A stretch of 64,000 bases of DNA from Aplectana chamaeleonis (taxonomy: Eukaryota; Nematoda; Chromadorea; Rhabditida; Cosmocercidae), in NCBI GenBank assembly GCA_029168955.1, contig JAPDOI010000039.1, positions 1,736,001-1,800,000 on the forward strand. The letters run 5' to 3'. Within the stretch, counting starts at the first letter, position 1; each line of letters starts with the position of its first letter. The notes beneath the pieces were generated by a model. That model made no database searches. It worked only from the letters and a program-made list of their open reading frames with translations, and had not been told where the DNA came from. Both the position numbers and the translations under genes were made by a program. Positions 32,016-44,779 of this stretch are shown piece after piece.

Positions 32016-32164
32016 CATACCGATTTCGCTGCCCTGCGTGCCCCGCGCCTGCCCGAACCCCGAGATTCGTGTTGGTGCATCCGGTCCCTGGGCGACAGCG
32101 GTGCCATCGCCAGAGATAGAGAGACGCAGAATCGATTGTTCTTCGAGTGATAACGTGCGGCTCA

Positions 32165-32540
32165 CGTGATCAGCGGGTGTAATGTCGGGATAATACTTTC
32201 CGCGACCAGCGACAGTGCATATCGGCATATCAATTTTTGGTCGATTTTCATGGTAAACATTGCGTCACGTCGCTCGTCGTGGAAGTATGATTCCAGCCTA
32301 AGGCCGGGATCAGACTCCAGCGAAGAGCGACGCGACGCAATGTTTACCATCAGTATCGACTGAAAATCGATATGCCTGATATGCGCTGTCGCCGTCGTTG
32401 GTCGCTATAAGTATAATCTCGGCCTAAGGCATAGTGTATACTTCCCGCGACGGGCGACGCGACATCTTGTTTGAGATAGATATCGACAGAAAGTCGATAC
32501 GGCTCAAATGCACTGCCGTGGTCGCGCGTCGCGGCTAGTA
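32165..32540. repeat. Cluster of inverted GCGACG-rich repeats
   Basis: Arms such as ATGGTAAACATTGCGTC / GACGCAATGTTTACCAT and CGATTTTCA segments form an imperfect foldback around 32300. A third related block follows at 32440-32540. Confidence 0.6.
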
Positions 32541-32631
32541 TGAACTAGTCCTAAAAGCGGCCTGTCTCGTATAGACGGTAAGTTGACCTTTTGAGGCCCC
32601 ACTCCGTAGAGGTGATTATTTCATGAACCCG

Positions 32632-32907
32632 GCCCTATGTAGCGCTGTTCGGCTCAAAGCTTCGTCCATGAAATTTTGGATGCGTTTCCACATCCGGATA
32701 GCCAATTACTATACGTGGTTTTCATGAACGGAACCGCACCTATGTGCCCTCAGGGCATGAAAACAGGCTCCGCCCAACCTATGTAGCGCTGTTCGGGTAA
32801 AAGCTGTGGCCATGGAATTTTGGGTGCGTTTTCACATACGGATAGTGAATTACTAAATGTGGTTTTTATGCCTGAAACCGCACCTTCATATGTGCCCTCA
32901 GGGCTCT
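32632..32907 (+). repeat. Two tandem copies of a 148-bp unit
   Basis: CCTATGTAGCGCTGTTCGG opens each copy (32632 and 32780) and TGTGCCCTCAGGGC closes each, with about 80 percent identity by eye. Confidence 0.75.
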
Positions 32908-33289
32908 AATGAATGTTCAGTGATTGAACAAACATTTGGTGTCACCTTCGCTGGAGAGTTGTTTTTGTCTGCTATCTTGGAAAACATTGATTTATTGCAT
33001 TTTTAGGATTAATGAATACAATCGATGCATTAATGTAGTCTTGACCTGAAAATTCGCTCACTGTAGAAAATTCGCTCACTAAAGAAAATTGCGAAATGAG
33101 GACCCCCGGTCGTCGCCATCACTTTTTCCCAGGGAAGGGGGCTGAGCAAATCGCTTGACTTGAGTGGGGGGTCGCACCAATGTTGGGTTGTATCACACCT
33201 CGCGCCGTAGCCTGCTCAGATATTCGCCGGGTCCGACCCCAGCGTGAACGGGATCCGTACCTAGATTTCTGTTGGGTCGGACCCTTTAG

Positions 33290-33362
33290 CATTGTCCCCC
33301 CCCCCCCACGTAGTCCCAAAAGAGTGGGAATAATTTCTACATTCCACCCCCCCCCCACGTCG
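33290..33362 (+). repeat. Duplicated poly-C tract
   Basis: Two runs of at least ten C, each followed by ACGT(A/C)GTC, about 50 bp apart. Confidence 0.6.
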
Positions 33363-33500
33363 TCTCAGTTGGAAGAAGTGAGGAGTACGTACAGTTCATC
33401 TAGGTGTTCGATACGAGATGAATCAGCGGTCGGAACCTCTGAGTTTCTGAGCCTCAGAATATTGAGGCGTCTCGAGATTTCCGAGGGGGGACTCAAACAG

Positions 33501-33968
33501 TTTGAAGGCAGCATACACGCTCGTAAACGTAGTTAGGATAACAATGCGAATCAAACCGTGCGGCGCACAACATAATGCCTACGCATTTTGAAGCGTCAAA
33601 AACGACCCACAATGCCGTTATAGGAGAAGCAATTTAGGCCCCACCCGTATTTTCCCACCCCCTGTATTTGACCTTTTCCTCCAACGCGGGGCTGCTGGAT
33701 CATCTTCACCGTCAGTGACGTGTGTAGTTCACTTGTTAGGCCGTCCACGAAGAGTACCAACGGTGCAAATGACCCAGCAACCTTGCGTTGCGGGAGAAGG
33801 CCAAATACAGGGGCGTGAAAATACGGGCGGGGCCAAACTTGACACTCCTGTAAAGGCATTGTGGGTCGTTTTTGACGCTTCAAAATGCGTAGGCATTATG
33901 TTGTAAGTCATACGATTCGATTCACGTTGTTATCTCAACCACGTTCACGAAAATGTATGCCGCCTTTA
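33501..33968. mobile_element. TTAA-type foldback, family O copy 2
   Basis: Ends GAAGGCAGCATACACGCTCG and TTTAA with inverted arms (AATGCGTAGGC, CCCACAATGCC, GGCCCCACCC). The left TTAA has decayed to TTGA. Confidence 0.75.
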
Positions 33969-34040
33969 ATGAAAATGCAATGAAGAGTATCAGGCGGCAT
34001 TCAGAGTTCATTCGCGGAGCGAAGCGACTTTTTAGGCCTA

Positions 34041-34164
34041 TTTTAGAGTTCCATCGCAGCGCGGCGCGATGATATGTTCTCAGTGGGCATCGATCGATAA
34101 CGCGCCGCTCGTCGATTCGCATATGAGGTATGAAATCGCGCCGCGCCGCGGTGGAACTCTAAAA
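34041..34164. mobile_element. Short foldback, GGAACTCTAAAA ends
   Basis: TTTTAGAGTTCCATCGC and its inverse GTGGAACTCTAAAA bound a GC-rich palindrome (GCGCGGCGCGAT) of about 124 bp. Confidence 0.7.
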
Positions 34165-35116
34165 ACCCCCTTACAGTTAGCCTGCGTAACGATCAAGCAA
34201 GGTCGCGCGCGTCGTCGCTAGATGTTCACACTGGCCCATCGCGTCGTGGCGTTATTCGAAATGATGAAAATCTCAGTCGCTACACGTCATTCGCGTCGCC
34301 TTGCAATAAAAAGCGTCGCGCTGGACGTCACGCAAAGGCAAGTTTGTTACAAACACGTAAAAACTGTTACTGATGCAACAAAAAATGCTGCTACCTGCTT
34401 ACGCGAAAATGCGTGCGTAAGCATTTGAGCGTAGTCCTCTAGCGTTCGCGTAGTGTTCACACCTGTTATCCTGCGTGACGAGATTTTCGCGTCGCCCCGC
34501 GTAAACTCTGAACACTGCCTTGGTATTCAACCAAACACTTTTCAAGCGTTGTTGAATGCGGTAATTTTTTGACATGAACTTGTTTCAACCAAATATACAG
34601 ATGTACAAATATACAGAGATTGAAAAAGTAGAATGCTCTGCCGCGCTTAATTTGATCTGGATAGAAGAGTGCAAAAAATCCTGCTCCATTCTGTATATTA
34701 TCGATGTTGTTTACGTGGAGGGGCTCGCCCACCTTTAAAAAAAACCAAAAGAAAGCTAAGTAGAGGCTGTCGAATTCATCCAAAATGGGCGTTTATCATG
34801 GAAATAGTCCGCGATGATATTTTATCGTGAATACTGTCTTCAATAACATAATATCTAGAGTCTTCTTTGCTGCGAAACTTCATGGTTCTTCAGTTGTTTC
34901 CAGAGCGAGTGCCTTTTTGCACCTTTTTTCGAATGCTTTTCTCGTCGCGACCACGGACGTTGAAATTTTAGTGTGTCGAAATAAAGGCTATTCATAACCA
35001 ACAACATGATAGAAGGAAAAAAAGAAAATGAGGGAAGTTTAATTGTATTGGTGAATGCTCTTTTTTGATTCAAACACACGCTCACTCAAAGGTAGCATAC
35101 ATGCTCGTAAATGTGG

Positions 35117-35610
35117 TTAAAGGCAGTGTCCACGATAAAAAATGTGTTTAACTTTCCACTAGGAATGGGTAGTGGAGGGGCACACTGTAACGTTGACGTT
35201 GAAAGAACGCATGAAAACGAGCCAGGAAAAGCTCCAAAAGAGTCCGAAGTTCCCACTTCGAGCGCAAGGCCAACCCCAGAAGCGCATTGCCCGCCCACCC
35301 ACGTGAACAAATGAAAGCTTGAAATCGTGAGATGAGCGATTATTTCCAATCATTAGCCCTGTTCTTCCCTTCATTCTCAACATCTCTCTTTACTCAGGTC
35401 AGCTCCCATACATCGACTCCGAAAGACGGAAGTTACAAGACTCGGACAACTCGTCCATCATGTTACTTCGGCTCAATTTTTGAGGGACCATAACTTCGTT
35501 CCCAGAAGGTCTTGTACGATTTCAGAGACATCATTGGAATCAGCATGGGACCGTTTTCGAGATAGGTGGGGAAACAGAAAAACGATTTTCACCGTGAACA
35601 CTGCCTTTAA
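35117..35610. mobile_element. TTAA-flanked MITE
   Basis: Starts TTAAAGGCAGTGTCCACGAT and ends CACCGTGAACACTGCCTTTAA. The interior is shared with 48800-49100 (TCGGACAACTCGTCC). Its right TTAA is also the left TTAA of the next element. Confidence 0.78.
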
Positions 35611-36011
35611 GAGAACTACGGAATTTTCATGAAAACAATCCACAATGGCGCTGCACGAGTGAGATGTTGGCCCCGCCCCTGTATCTGCCCGCCCCCTGTA
35701 TTCGCGTCCTCCTCCAAAACAGGGCTGCTGGGCCGTTGCCACCGTCTTCGATGGGTGTGCTTTACCTATTGTACCTATTCCACCACTCACAAAAGTCGCC
35801 GACGGTGGGAATGGCCCAGCACCCCTGTTTTGTAGGTGACGGCAAATACAGGGGCGGGCAGATACGGGGGCGGGGTCAACTTCTCACTCGTGTAGCGGCA
35901 TTGTGGATCGTTTTTAACGCTTCAAAATGCGTAAGCGTTGTGTTCTGTGCCATACCATTCCATTTCCGTAGTTATCTCAACCACGCTTACGAGCGTGTAT
36001 GCTGCCTTTAA
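35607..36011. mobile_element. TTAA-type foldback, family O copy 3
   Basis: Right end GCGTGTATGCTGCCTTTAA. The arms contain CCGCCCCTGTATCTGCCCGC and its inverse. The left terminus is shortened where it meets the MITE at 35117-35610. Confidence 0.7.
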
Positions 36012-36924
36012 CGAGCTCACCTCTGAAAAACTCTTCCACTTCCTTGGTAGAGGCCAGCAACGACGCTATCACCGTTGAGAACTGCTTGAAATACCACTTT
36101 ATTCACAGAGGAAGTCCTGAAAAATCTGCTCATTATATGTACAAGTGCATGCTTAAGAATATAACTTCGGAGTGCAAAAAATATTCCCAAAAGGGAACTA
36201 CTTTTAGCCAGCCTGGCCATTCCGGATGAAATGCACTTTTCTAGAACCATTATACATAGACGTAGAATTCAAGTGTGCTAATCGCTGCTGCCTAAAATCA
36301 CTCTGAAAAAAGTTAAACGCGTTTTTCAAAGCCTCGCCACAAAACAAGGCCAATCAGGAAATGTTGAACAGTGTTTTGATCTTTTTTCGGTTTCTGCTCA
36401 AAACTTGTCTGTTAAAGGTAATCTAGGACGGTGCACATGAATCTGGAGCACGCTTGTCGCAATTCTGCAATTTACTGAAAGTCACGGTAGGTACCACGCC
36501 ATTTACGTGCCAAACCTGCCCTAATATTTCAAAAACTGACATCAAATTCGTATCCACATCCCAAAATAATCTTCGCGTACAAATTCTCAGCCAAATCTGA
36601 TACTTTGAGAAAACTACCTCATTAGTTTAGTTTAGTTCAGTTTATTACGTCACATAAGGCAAACGTTATAGAACAAACACAAAAAAAGCGTCAGCATTAC
36701 ATATAATCTAGATGAAGGTACGAGATAACCGAGTGCAAGCCCAAAGAAATCCACGCTACGGCTTTAATAGCAGTGCAGCGAATTTGCGCCTAAAACAGAG
36801 TTGTGATAGTGGCGACAGTTCCGACTTCGTCAACTTCAAGCATGCAGAGCCCGCTCGGCCCACCGTAATATACCGCAACCTGTCGAAAATCGATGGACGG
36901 GCCGCAGATTCTTGTTGAGCACTT
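36012..36924. other. No recognised feature
   Basis: Mixed-composition DNA without a supported gene. A TTTAGTTTAGTTCAG patch lies at 36624-36640. Confidence 0.3.
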
Positions 36925-37800
36925 CAAATACTATACCCGCTCTAATTTTCTTAAAAAAAGCCACAAAAGTCGCGAAATCGCGACTTTTCCAACTTTTCGT
37001 CATAACTCCGGTCAAAATGCTCTATTTGAGAAATGAACGACATATTTCGAATCAGCATCGAGAGCTCTTTCATTTGAGCTCTAGCATGTCTTACGGCCAA
37101 ACAAGGCATATAGGGCTAACACAATCAATCGAGTTGGCGAAAGGGAAATTCAAGTATTTTCTGGTTATTTGACGTATTTCCTCGTCCCCCTCAACAGTGT
37201 TGACGTGATAGACAACAGTTTAATGAACTGTCTGCTGCTGACCGATTTCTTCTGTGAAATCTCGGTTCCTTGACTTTCTAAACCCGAATATGTCACCATT
37301 TCTACAGCGACGAGCCTACTCTTGCTTAGATTTACAGAGAGTAGCAATGTTTCTCTCATAAACTGTGTCTGAATCCACCCATGGTGGAGAACTTGGAGAA
37401 AAGTTAGGACGTGAAAAGTGGTTAGCAGCGACGTCAAATGAGCGATTTGACTGCAGCCCTTCCAAGAAGACCCGTACTCTCTCAGGGGCTGGTAATATTT
37501 GCACCTGCTCGCTGTGCAGAATAAATAGTTCGGAAAACCATCTCGGATTGTTTGCCATCAATTCTTTACGAACTCAAAATCGTGTAGTAATCATCGATAA
37601 CTTCTATCTGTTCTCCGATACCCACGATCAGCCGCTTCCCGAAATTCAGAAAGCTGGTGGTAAGGGCTTTCCAACGGTGTAATGTTTGCTTGTTTAAGTT
37701 GGGATAAATCCTTCGGTTTCTCAGAGCCAAAGGAGTAATTTATCGTTAATCCCTCGCTTTGCGTCTGTGCGTCTCTGCCTTTCCGAGCCGGAGCATTGAC
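36925..37800 (+). repeat. Dispersed repeat F, copy 1
   Basis: About 870 bp matching 52853-53722 in inverted orientation. It contains a GTCGCGAAATCGCGAC palindrome. No terminal repeats or known protein are evident. Confidence 0.72.
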
Positions 37801-38010
37801 AACCCGGCACGCGGGGTGTTCGAGTCAGTATGATGAGCGCGGAGGACGAAAAGAAAGGCGATGACAGCCGGCCTTGCACTCTCTCGGCCGGTCAAAGTGC
37901 AAGCTGGCTATCTCTGCGTCTCTACGGAGACGGATTATTCACAGCTTTGGCTGTACAGTACAAGGATGGGAGCAATTCTAGTTTGGGGAGGGAGGAGCAC
38001 TTATGGTCTA

Positions 38011-38156
38011 GTTCCGCAATCGCGTTCAGTTCGCAAAGTCTAATTATCACAATCGTAGAAGCAAAGCGATTGAGAATGATTCTAGTTGATTTTTTTCTAA
38101 AACAACCGCTTCGCTTCCACGATTGTGATAATGAGGACTGAACGCGATTGCGGAAC
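38011..38156. mobile_element. Small foldback, GTTCCGCAATCGCG ends
   Basis: Arms GTTCCGCAATCGCGTTCAGT and inverse, with ATTATCACAATCGT nested inside, about 146 bp in total. Confidence 0.72.
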
Positions 38157-38164
38157 GGAACTTT

Positions 38165-38810
38165 ATGCGTAGATTATCTAACTGTTCTGCTTTGCTACGG
38201 ATTAGTTTGATTTGGAAATGTGACATTTGTGAGAAACTCGTTAAAAGAAGTGAAATGTCTTATGCTACTGATTTGGCATGGGGATAAACTCAAAAGAAGC
38301 GCTAAAAACTCAGTGAAATGATTCATCGTTGATTTGGCTGTGCACTTGTTTACCAAACAACAAAAATTGAGTGTGACATTGAAGAACCAAATCACGCACT
38401 TGTTACTGAGCATTTATGTATTCGTGTGACAGCAATTCTCTTAGTTGACAACTTTCGCATTAACTCACTACGTGATGTTATTTCCACTTTCATCGGAACA
38501 CAACATAATTTTGCAAGGACCTGAGACTTGTTAACCTAAACTGCAAGCGTTAGGTTGATTTCAGAAGAGATGTGCGTGATTTGGCTTTTCAATGTCACAC
38601 TCAATTTTTGTTGTTTAGTAAACAAGTGCACAGCCAAATTAACGATGAATCATTTCACTGAGTTTTTAGCGCTTCTTTCGAGTTTATCCCCATGCCAAAT
38701 CAGTAGCATAAGACATTTCACTTCTTTTAACGAGTTTCTCACAAATGTCACATTTCCAAATCATACTAATCCGTAGCAAAGCAAAACAGTTAGATAATCT
38801 CACTTTATTT
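38165..38810. mobile_element. Foldback element with 240-bp arms
   Basis: Arms 38165-38405 and 38565-38810 are nearly perfect inverses (ends AGATTATCTAACTGTT), separated by a 160-bp loop. Each arm contains a 72-73 codon open frame giving almost the same peptide, on opposite strands. Confidence 0.85.
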
Positions 38811-38969
38811 TAGCAAAAGTTTTCTTTTAAAGGCACATTACGCCCTCTGATATGACTTTCAATGTCCATGCAGTTGTGTAGTAGACTCCTCTTGCATAAC
38901 ACTTGCCCACCCCTTCTAGCGCCACCGCAGTTCACACCCTTTTTCTTGGTTTCCAAACCCAATGACGAC

Positions 38970-39300
38970 TAGATGAAACAATAAGAACGTAGAGGCTAAC
39001 CGAACATTGCTCGACACAACGCGGTCGCGTCACGGCTCTATAATTTTCTATAAGTTTCTAGCCCAATTTTGTCATATCTTGACCACCGGTGGTGCTGTTT
39101 ACCTACTTCCTAGCCCAGGCAGATCCTGAACTGCTCAACCCTGTAGAAGGACGGTTTATGTATGAAAACACACCGCTCTTCACTTCTTTTATACCCTACC
39201 CTTTATTATCATCAATTTTGTTTACGAGAGCCGTGACGCGACCGCGTCGTGTTGAGCAATGTTCGGTTGGCCTTTACGTTCTTATGACGAAACAGGATTA
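38970..39300. mobile_element. Foldback with GCGGTCGCGTCACGGC arms
   Basis: AAGAACGTAGAGGCTAACCG at 38983 and its inverse ending near 39290 bound about 55-bp arms, with an unrelated loop. Confidence 0.65.
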
Positions 39301-40028
39301 TAATTTGCCACCGGCACAAAATTCTCACGGAAGTGAAGAAATTTTTCTTACCAGAGTTTTTCATGAGTAGGCCCCAATATCGTGTTATCTCTATCACCGG
39401 TGAGGCTGTATCCCTAATCCCTAGTGTGTTCAGCTTCAGCCGCTCACCTCCGGAGAATGACGGTGTGTGAATGAAAACACACCGCTCTAAATTTCTTTCA
39501 TACCCTACCCTTTATCAACTGGTTATCATCAATTTTGTTTACCGTGATTATTTTTGCCGGTGGCAATTTATAATCGTCTCTAGATGAACGTATGAATCGC
39601 AACCGCGTTTTCGATTTCCACTCCTTTGCCGGTCCTCCCACTTGGGTCAAACACACGATCCGTGACGCTTGGCGTACTCCCAGTTGGGTCCCACCCTCTT
39701 TCCCCGGCGCTTAGCGCACTCCCAGTTGAGTCCCTCACGCTTTCCTCGGCGCTTGGCGCACCCGAAGTTGGGTCCCGCACACAAGCACGCTCATGCCGAT
39801 CATTTTTTTCCGCAGGGCTACCGTAACCCTCCTTCAAAAATTTTCCAAGTGTCAGCTTGGTTATGAGCACATCCTAATAGCCAACAAACATGTTTGTACA
39901 ATTTCGACCTCCCCAGCCACTCCCCAGCGGCTTCTCGAGGAGAGCGGTGTGTGAATGAATGCATACCGCTCCTCCACTTTTTTATACCCCGCATGTTATG
40001 AGCGTGTGTTTACATTCGTTATCATGTT
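39158..40028 (+). repeat. Three spaced copies of a CACACCGCTC...TATACCC unit
   Basis: Segments at 39158, 39472 and 39955 share ACACCGCTC, TTTTATACCC and TTATCATnAATTTTGTTTAC. They lead into the 42-bp minisatellite. Confidence 0.6.
39655..39790 (+). repeat. 42-bp minisatellite, first block
   Basis: About three copies of the unit described at 40075-40775. Confidence 0.75.
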
Positions 40029-40074
40029 TTGTTCAAGAATGGCTACGGTAGCCCTGCGGAAAAAATGTTCGGCA

Positions 40075-40775
40075 TGGGCGTGCTTTTGGTCCCGCACACG
40101 TTCCCCGGCGCTTGGCTTGTTCCCAGTTGTGTCCCGCACAATTTCGACGGCGCTTGGCGCACTCCCAGTTGGGACCCGCACATGTTCTCCGGCGCTTGGC
40201 GTGCTCCCAGTTAGATCCCGCTCACTTTCCCCGGCCCTTGGCGCGCTCCCAGTTGGGTCCCACACACGTTCTCCGGCGCTTGGCGTGCTCCCAGTTAGAT
40301 CCCGACTACTTTTCCTGGCCCTTGGCGCACTCCTAGTTGAGTCCCGAACACGTTCCCCGGCGCTCGGTGAAATTTCAGTTGGGTTCCGCGCAGGTTCCCT
40401 GGCGCTTGGCGCACTTCCAGTCAGGTCCCACACACGTTCTGTGGCGCTTGGCACATTTCCGTTGGGGTTCCGCACACGTTCGCCGGCGCTTGGCGCACTC
40501 ACAGTTGGGTCCCGCACACTATTCCGGTCGCCTGGTGCCTTTTCAGTCAAGTCCCGCACACGTTCCCCGGCGCTTGGCGCACTCTTGGTTGGGTCTCGCA
40601 CTCCCTTTCCTGCGCTTTGCGAATTTTCATTCGGGTCCCGCGCACGTTTCCTGGCGCTTGGCGCACTTTGAATCGGATCCTACACACGTTTTGTGGGGTT
40701 TGTCACACTTCCAGTTGGGTACCGCGCACGTTCCTTTGCGCATGGCACACTTCCAGTCGGACCCCGCACAATAAA
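40075..40775 (+). repeat. 42-bp minisatellite, main block (about 16 copies)
   Basis: The unit contains CGGCGCTTGGCGCACTCCCA and GTTGGGTCCCGCACACGTT. Because 42 is a multiple of three, frames stay open on both strands (14-residue repeats such as SRTRSPALGALPVG forward and VRDPTGSAPSAGER reverse). No splice context, start or known domain supports translation. Confidence 0.85.
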
Positions 40776-40909
40776 CGGTGTGCATACGGTTCCTCATGGA
40801 CGTAAAGGAGACCTACTCTAACGCTTGCAATCAATTCACTCTTATCACAAAACCACTCCATTTCTCTCAATTGGCCAACCATGTTTCTTATCATTCAGTT
40901 TCACCGGAC

Positions 40910-41337
<428 letters not shown>

Positions 41338-41522
41338 ACACATTTTAAAATTCACTAATTTTTCAATATCTCGAGAACCACAAAGCAGATTTTCCTGAAA
41401 CTTGGGGAGTGTTAAGAACCTTTACTGCTCTACATCTTGTGAAAATGCCAAGTTTGGAACTATCTTCCAAACCGAGATTCTGTAACGAGGGGTGTGCGCA
41501 GAAGCAATCCTTTTCCAAATCA

Positions 41523-41934
41523 GGTGCGCGCTTCGCGCGCACCACAATTCCTGAAAGGAGCGAAAAATACAGCTTCCAAAAATCAAAGGATTTCTATGGA
41601 GTTTCTATGAAAGCAATGACTGATAACGCTATCAGATATCTGATATCAAAGGAAATTTTGATTTTCATTTATGAATCCTGAGTAGCCCCCTCAGCGATGT
41701 TTGCACCCAAGCACGAATCTCTGAAGTAATCGATTCCTAAATCAATCCTCTGAAAGGCGTAGTTGGCTGTGCTTTTTCAATGTGGTGAAACAGGAGAACC
41801 GGGTAATAAGTTGTCTATTTACTAGTTATCAAATCAATCGCTTTCTTTCCTCGCTGCTCTCAGTCCTATTATAACAATCATTGATGCAAAGCTGTTGTTT
41901 TTCAAAATATTGTGGTGCGCGCGGAGCGCGCACC
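41523..41934. repeat. Pair of GGTGCGCGC hairpins
   Basis: GGTGCGCGCTTCGCGCGCACC at 41523-41543 and a near copy at 41914-41934 each form an 8-9 bp GC hairpin with a tiny loop. They may bound a 400-bp element, as similar hairpins do in repeat E. Confidence 0.55.
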
Positions 41935-42439
41935 AGATTTGGCTTTAACTCGCCCATGCGCAACTCTGTGATTCCGAATTCAGCTTTCAGAGTGACTGTG
42001 GAGATGCGGTTTTTTCTTCATTGGAAAAAGCGTAAAAAGTTGACTTACGTACCCAACATTGGTTCAGAATGGTTTCTTGGCACTTGAGAAAAATGGTGAA
42101 AACCACGTGATTTTGATCGAAAAACTGTTAATCTCCTTTTTTTTCAGACGGCGTTCACGATCTTGTGTAACCACTTCCCGTTCAGCTAAGAAGCTGATTT
42201 TTGGGCAGGAGGCTGGAAATGGATGCAGCTAGCTCCTATTCAATTTTGGAGTTGAAAGCTCAGTTTTAGCGGAGCCTTAATATTGAGGGCCAAGACGCGT
42301 AAAAACATGTAAACATGTTGTTGTAAACCATCCGACGTTCACTGAACTTAAAAAATGAACTAATGAAAATCAACACGGTTACTGATAAGCTTCTTCCCAA
42401 GATTGTGCCCTGGTCGAGACGGTTGGTGAGAATATAATT

Positions 42440-42655
42440 TGAGGAGTCCGCAGGACGCCGCAGAAATTGGGCGGCCCCCAATGAGAGTGCGCAGGACGCC
42501 GCAGAAAGTGTGCGGGTCCCTGGTGGGAATGCGCAGGATGCCGTAGAAAGTGTGCGGGACCATAGTGGGAGTGCGCAGGACGCCGCAGAAATAGTGCGGG
42601 CCCCCAGTGGGAGTACGCAGGACGCCGCAGAAAGAGTGCACGGGATCTCAGTAGG
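42440..42655 (-). repeat. 42-bp minisatellite, inverted block (about 5 copies)
   Basis: The reverse complement resembles the 40075-40775 unit (CGGCG...GCGCACTCCCA...GGGGTCC). The two blocks lie in opposite orientations about 1.7 kb apart, with the CA tract between. Confidence 0.75.
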
Positions 42656-42774
42656 AAAGGAAGGGTCGTTTTTTATGTCTGCGGGTCACAATTTTTAGGA
42701 GTTATAGCCGTCCGACCACCCCGATCGGTAATGATTCAATTATTTACCGTAGGCAAAAGCTTTCATAAAAACTT

Positions 42775-43325
42775 TTGCCTCTTCAGAATGGGAATCGCTA
42801 AGTTGACAAAATAAAATAAAAAAAAAACAACTCGAAATATGTTTGAAAATGATTTGGCACAAAATAACCAGAAGTGATGAAAAACTGAGAATTGTAGTGA
42901 AGTGACCAGAACCGGATTTGGCGGTCATTCATAGGCCAACTTTTGATAAGTAGTGACTGAAGAGGGATTACATTTTACAAGATTCTCCGTTAAACTTATC
43001 AAAGGTAAATCAAGCGCGCAAGGGAAACCGTAAAACATTTCATTGAAGCTGTAATACGGAAATCAGCATGGGTTGAGCTATGTAACGTAACGCTCGAATC
43101 CGATGCGCGCTTGATTTCGCTTTGATAAGTTTAACGAAGAATCTTGTAAAATGTAATCCCTCGTAAGTCACTACTTATCAAAAGTTGCCCTATGAATGAC
43201 CGCCAAATCCGCTTTTGGTCATTTCACTACATTCCCCAGCTTTTCATTATTTCTGGTTATTTTGTGCCAAATCATTCTCAAACATACATATTTCGAGTTG
43301 TTTTTTTTATTTCATTTTGTAAACG
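42775..43325. mobile_element. Foldback element with about 220-bp arms
   Basis: Arms contain GGATTACATTTTACAAGATTC, ACTTTTGATAAGTAGTGACT and CGGTCATTCATAGG with their inverses, meeting near 43060. Confidence 0.78.
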
Positions 43326-43389
43326 TCTATATTTCTTGTAGTTATAACATTGCCAAATCATTACTTTTGCCAGGAAACTAAACTTTTGG

Positions 43390-44554
43390 GAATTCATCTA
43401 TGAAATTGGTGAGAAAATTCCTTAAAATCACATCACTCCCATGGAAGTGATACAGCGAGCTGCGAATAACAGGAAAATGGAGGTTAGATTTTTTGATCAA
43501 ACCGCTAGAACACGTTATGAGCTGCGTTTTTCGATGGGGTGGATAGAGAAACTAGTTAACAAGTTGGTCACTTACTATTTATCGTATCAAACTATACCGA
43601 TTTGCTAATCGTGAAGATATTTCGTGGATATTACTACGTAATACCAAGAGAAAGTGAACAATTTTAACTAAATTGGTTTCTCCAGCAAGGTTTGGCGCTG
43701 GCAGAAACGCTCCAACAAAAAGGATCATCAGGAAAGTGGAAGTCTACGAAGAACTAAAAATATTTCTTGAGATCCGATTTCCGTGTATAAAACTTTTAAT
43801 TCCACGAAACAAACCGTTTTGGTATTTCACATAGAAAAGCCCTAGGATTTTCTAAATAGAACTACTTGGTTGAGAAGGTTCATGTGTTATTATTTTCGCT
43901 TGCTACTGCACTTTCACTGGTTTACTTTTCTGGAGAGCAAAATGAAACCCTTTGTGTGAAATTACTAACGTCATGTTTTCTTTTCAATATAAAGTATTGA
44001 GTGCACGAATTTTCTTTGGTACTAGAATATAACCGAAGAAATGGAAGTCATTATCAGAACCCCAAAGTTCTTTTGGGAATAATAACAAAACGACCTGTGG
44101 TGGTAGTAAACGGGGTGTTAAACGCGAATAAACCGCCACCTCCAAGCCGCCAACATACCGCGACATAAATGCAGTAGAGCCGCCAAATTAACGCGAACAA
44201 ACCGCCACCTCCTGGCCGGCTACGAACCGCGACATAGGTGCCACGGTTTGTTGCCGGTTTAACGAAAGCTGCCCTCTGCTTACACATACATTATGCGTGA
44301 CCTTCGTCCGCATAAGTATTTTCTACACTTGGACACGAACGACGTTTACGGTGGAAAGACGAGGGATCGGAAAGATTATACAAGTAATGCTATTTATTTT
44401 ATTCATAAGGAAGAGCACTCAAAGGGAACTTTGTAATATTTCGATTGTTCGAAACACGATCAGAACGCAATTTTTCTTGGAAGTCCTAATTCTCGTATTT
44501 TTTATGAGCTCCGTGAGTTTTCAGGACCACTCTCGAAAAGACATGTTAGGTTAA
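43390..44554. other. No gene; short tandem duplication
   Basis: 44105-44240 holds two copies of a 75-bp unit (ACGCGAAnAAACCGCCACCTCC). Nothing else recognised. Confidence 0.4.
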
Positions 44555-44779
44555 TCATTAGCCATTGGGGGTGTGTATACAAGTCTGTTGGTACCTGCTC
44601 GTTGGTGCCCCTGCTTCTACTGAACCCAGCAGACGTTTGAGTGTACACAGGGAACGTTCGAGCGATATAGCGTGCACAACTATATCGCGAAAGTATCCCG
44701 CACATTGCATAAAGGTGTCGCCGTCCGGCACACTAAGGCCTCTGGTCCATAACACCTTAGGATCCGTACCTAGGGAGTC

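Noticed and set aside
39955..40671. 238-codon repetitive protein
   Set aside because: Frames are open on both strands because the minisatellite period is a multiple of three. No supporting gene structure.
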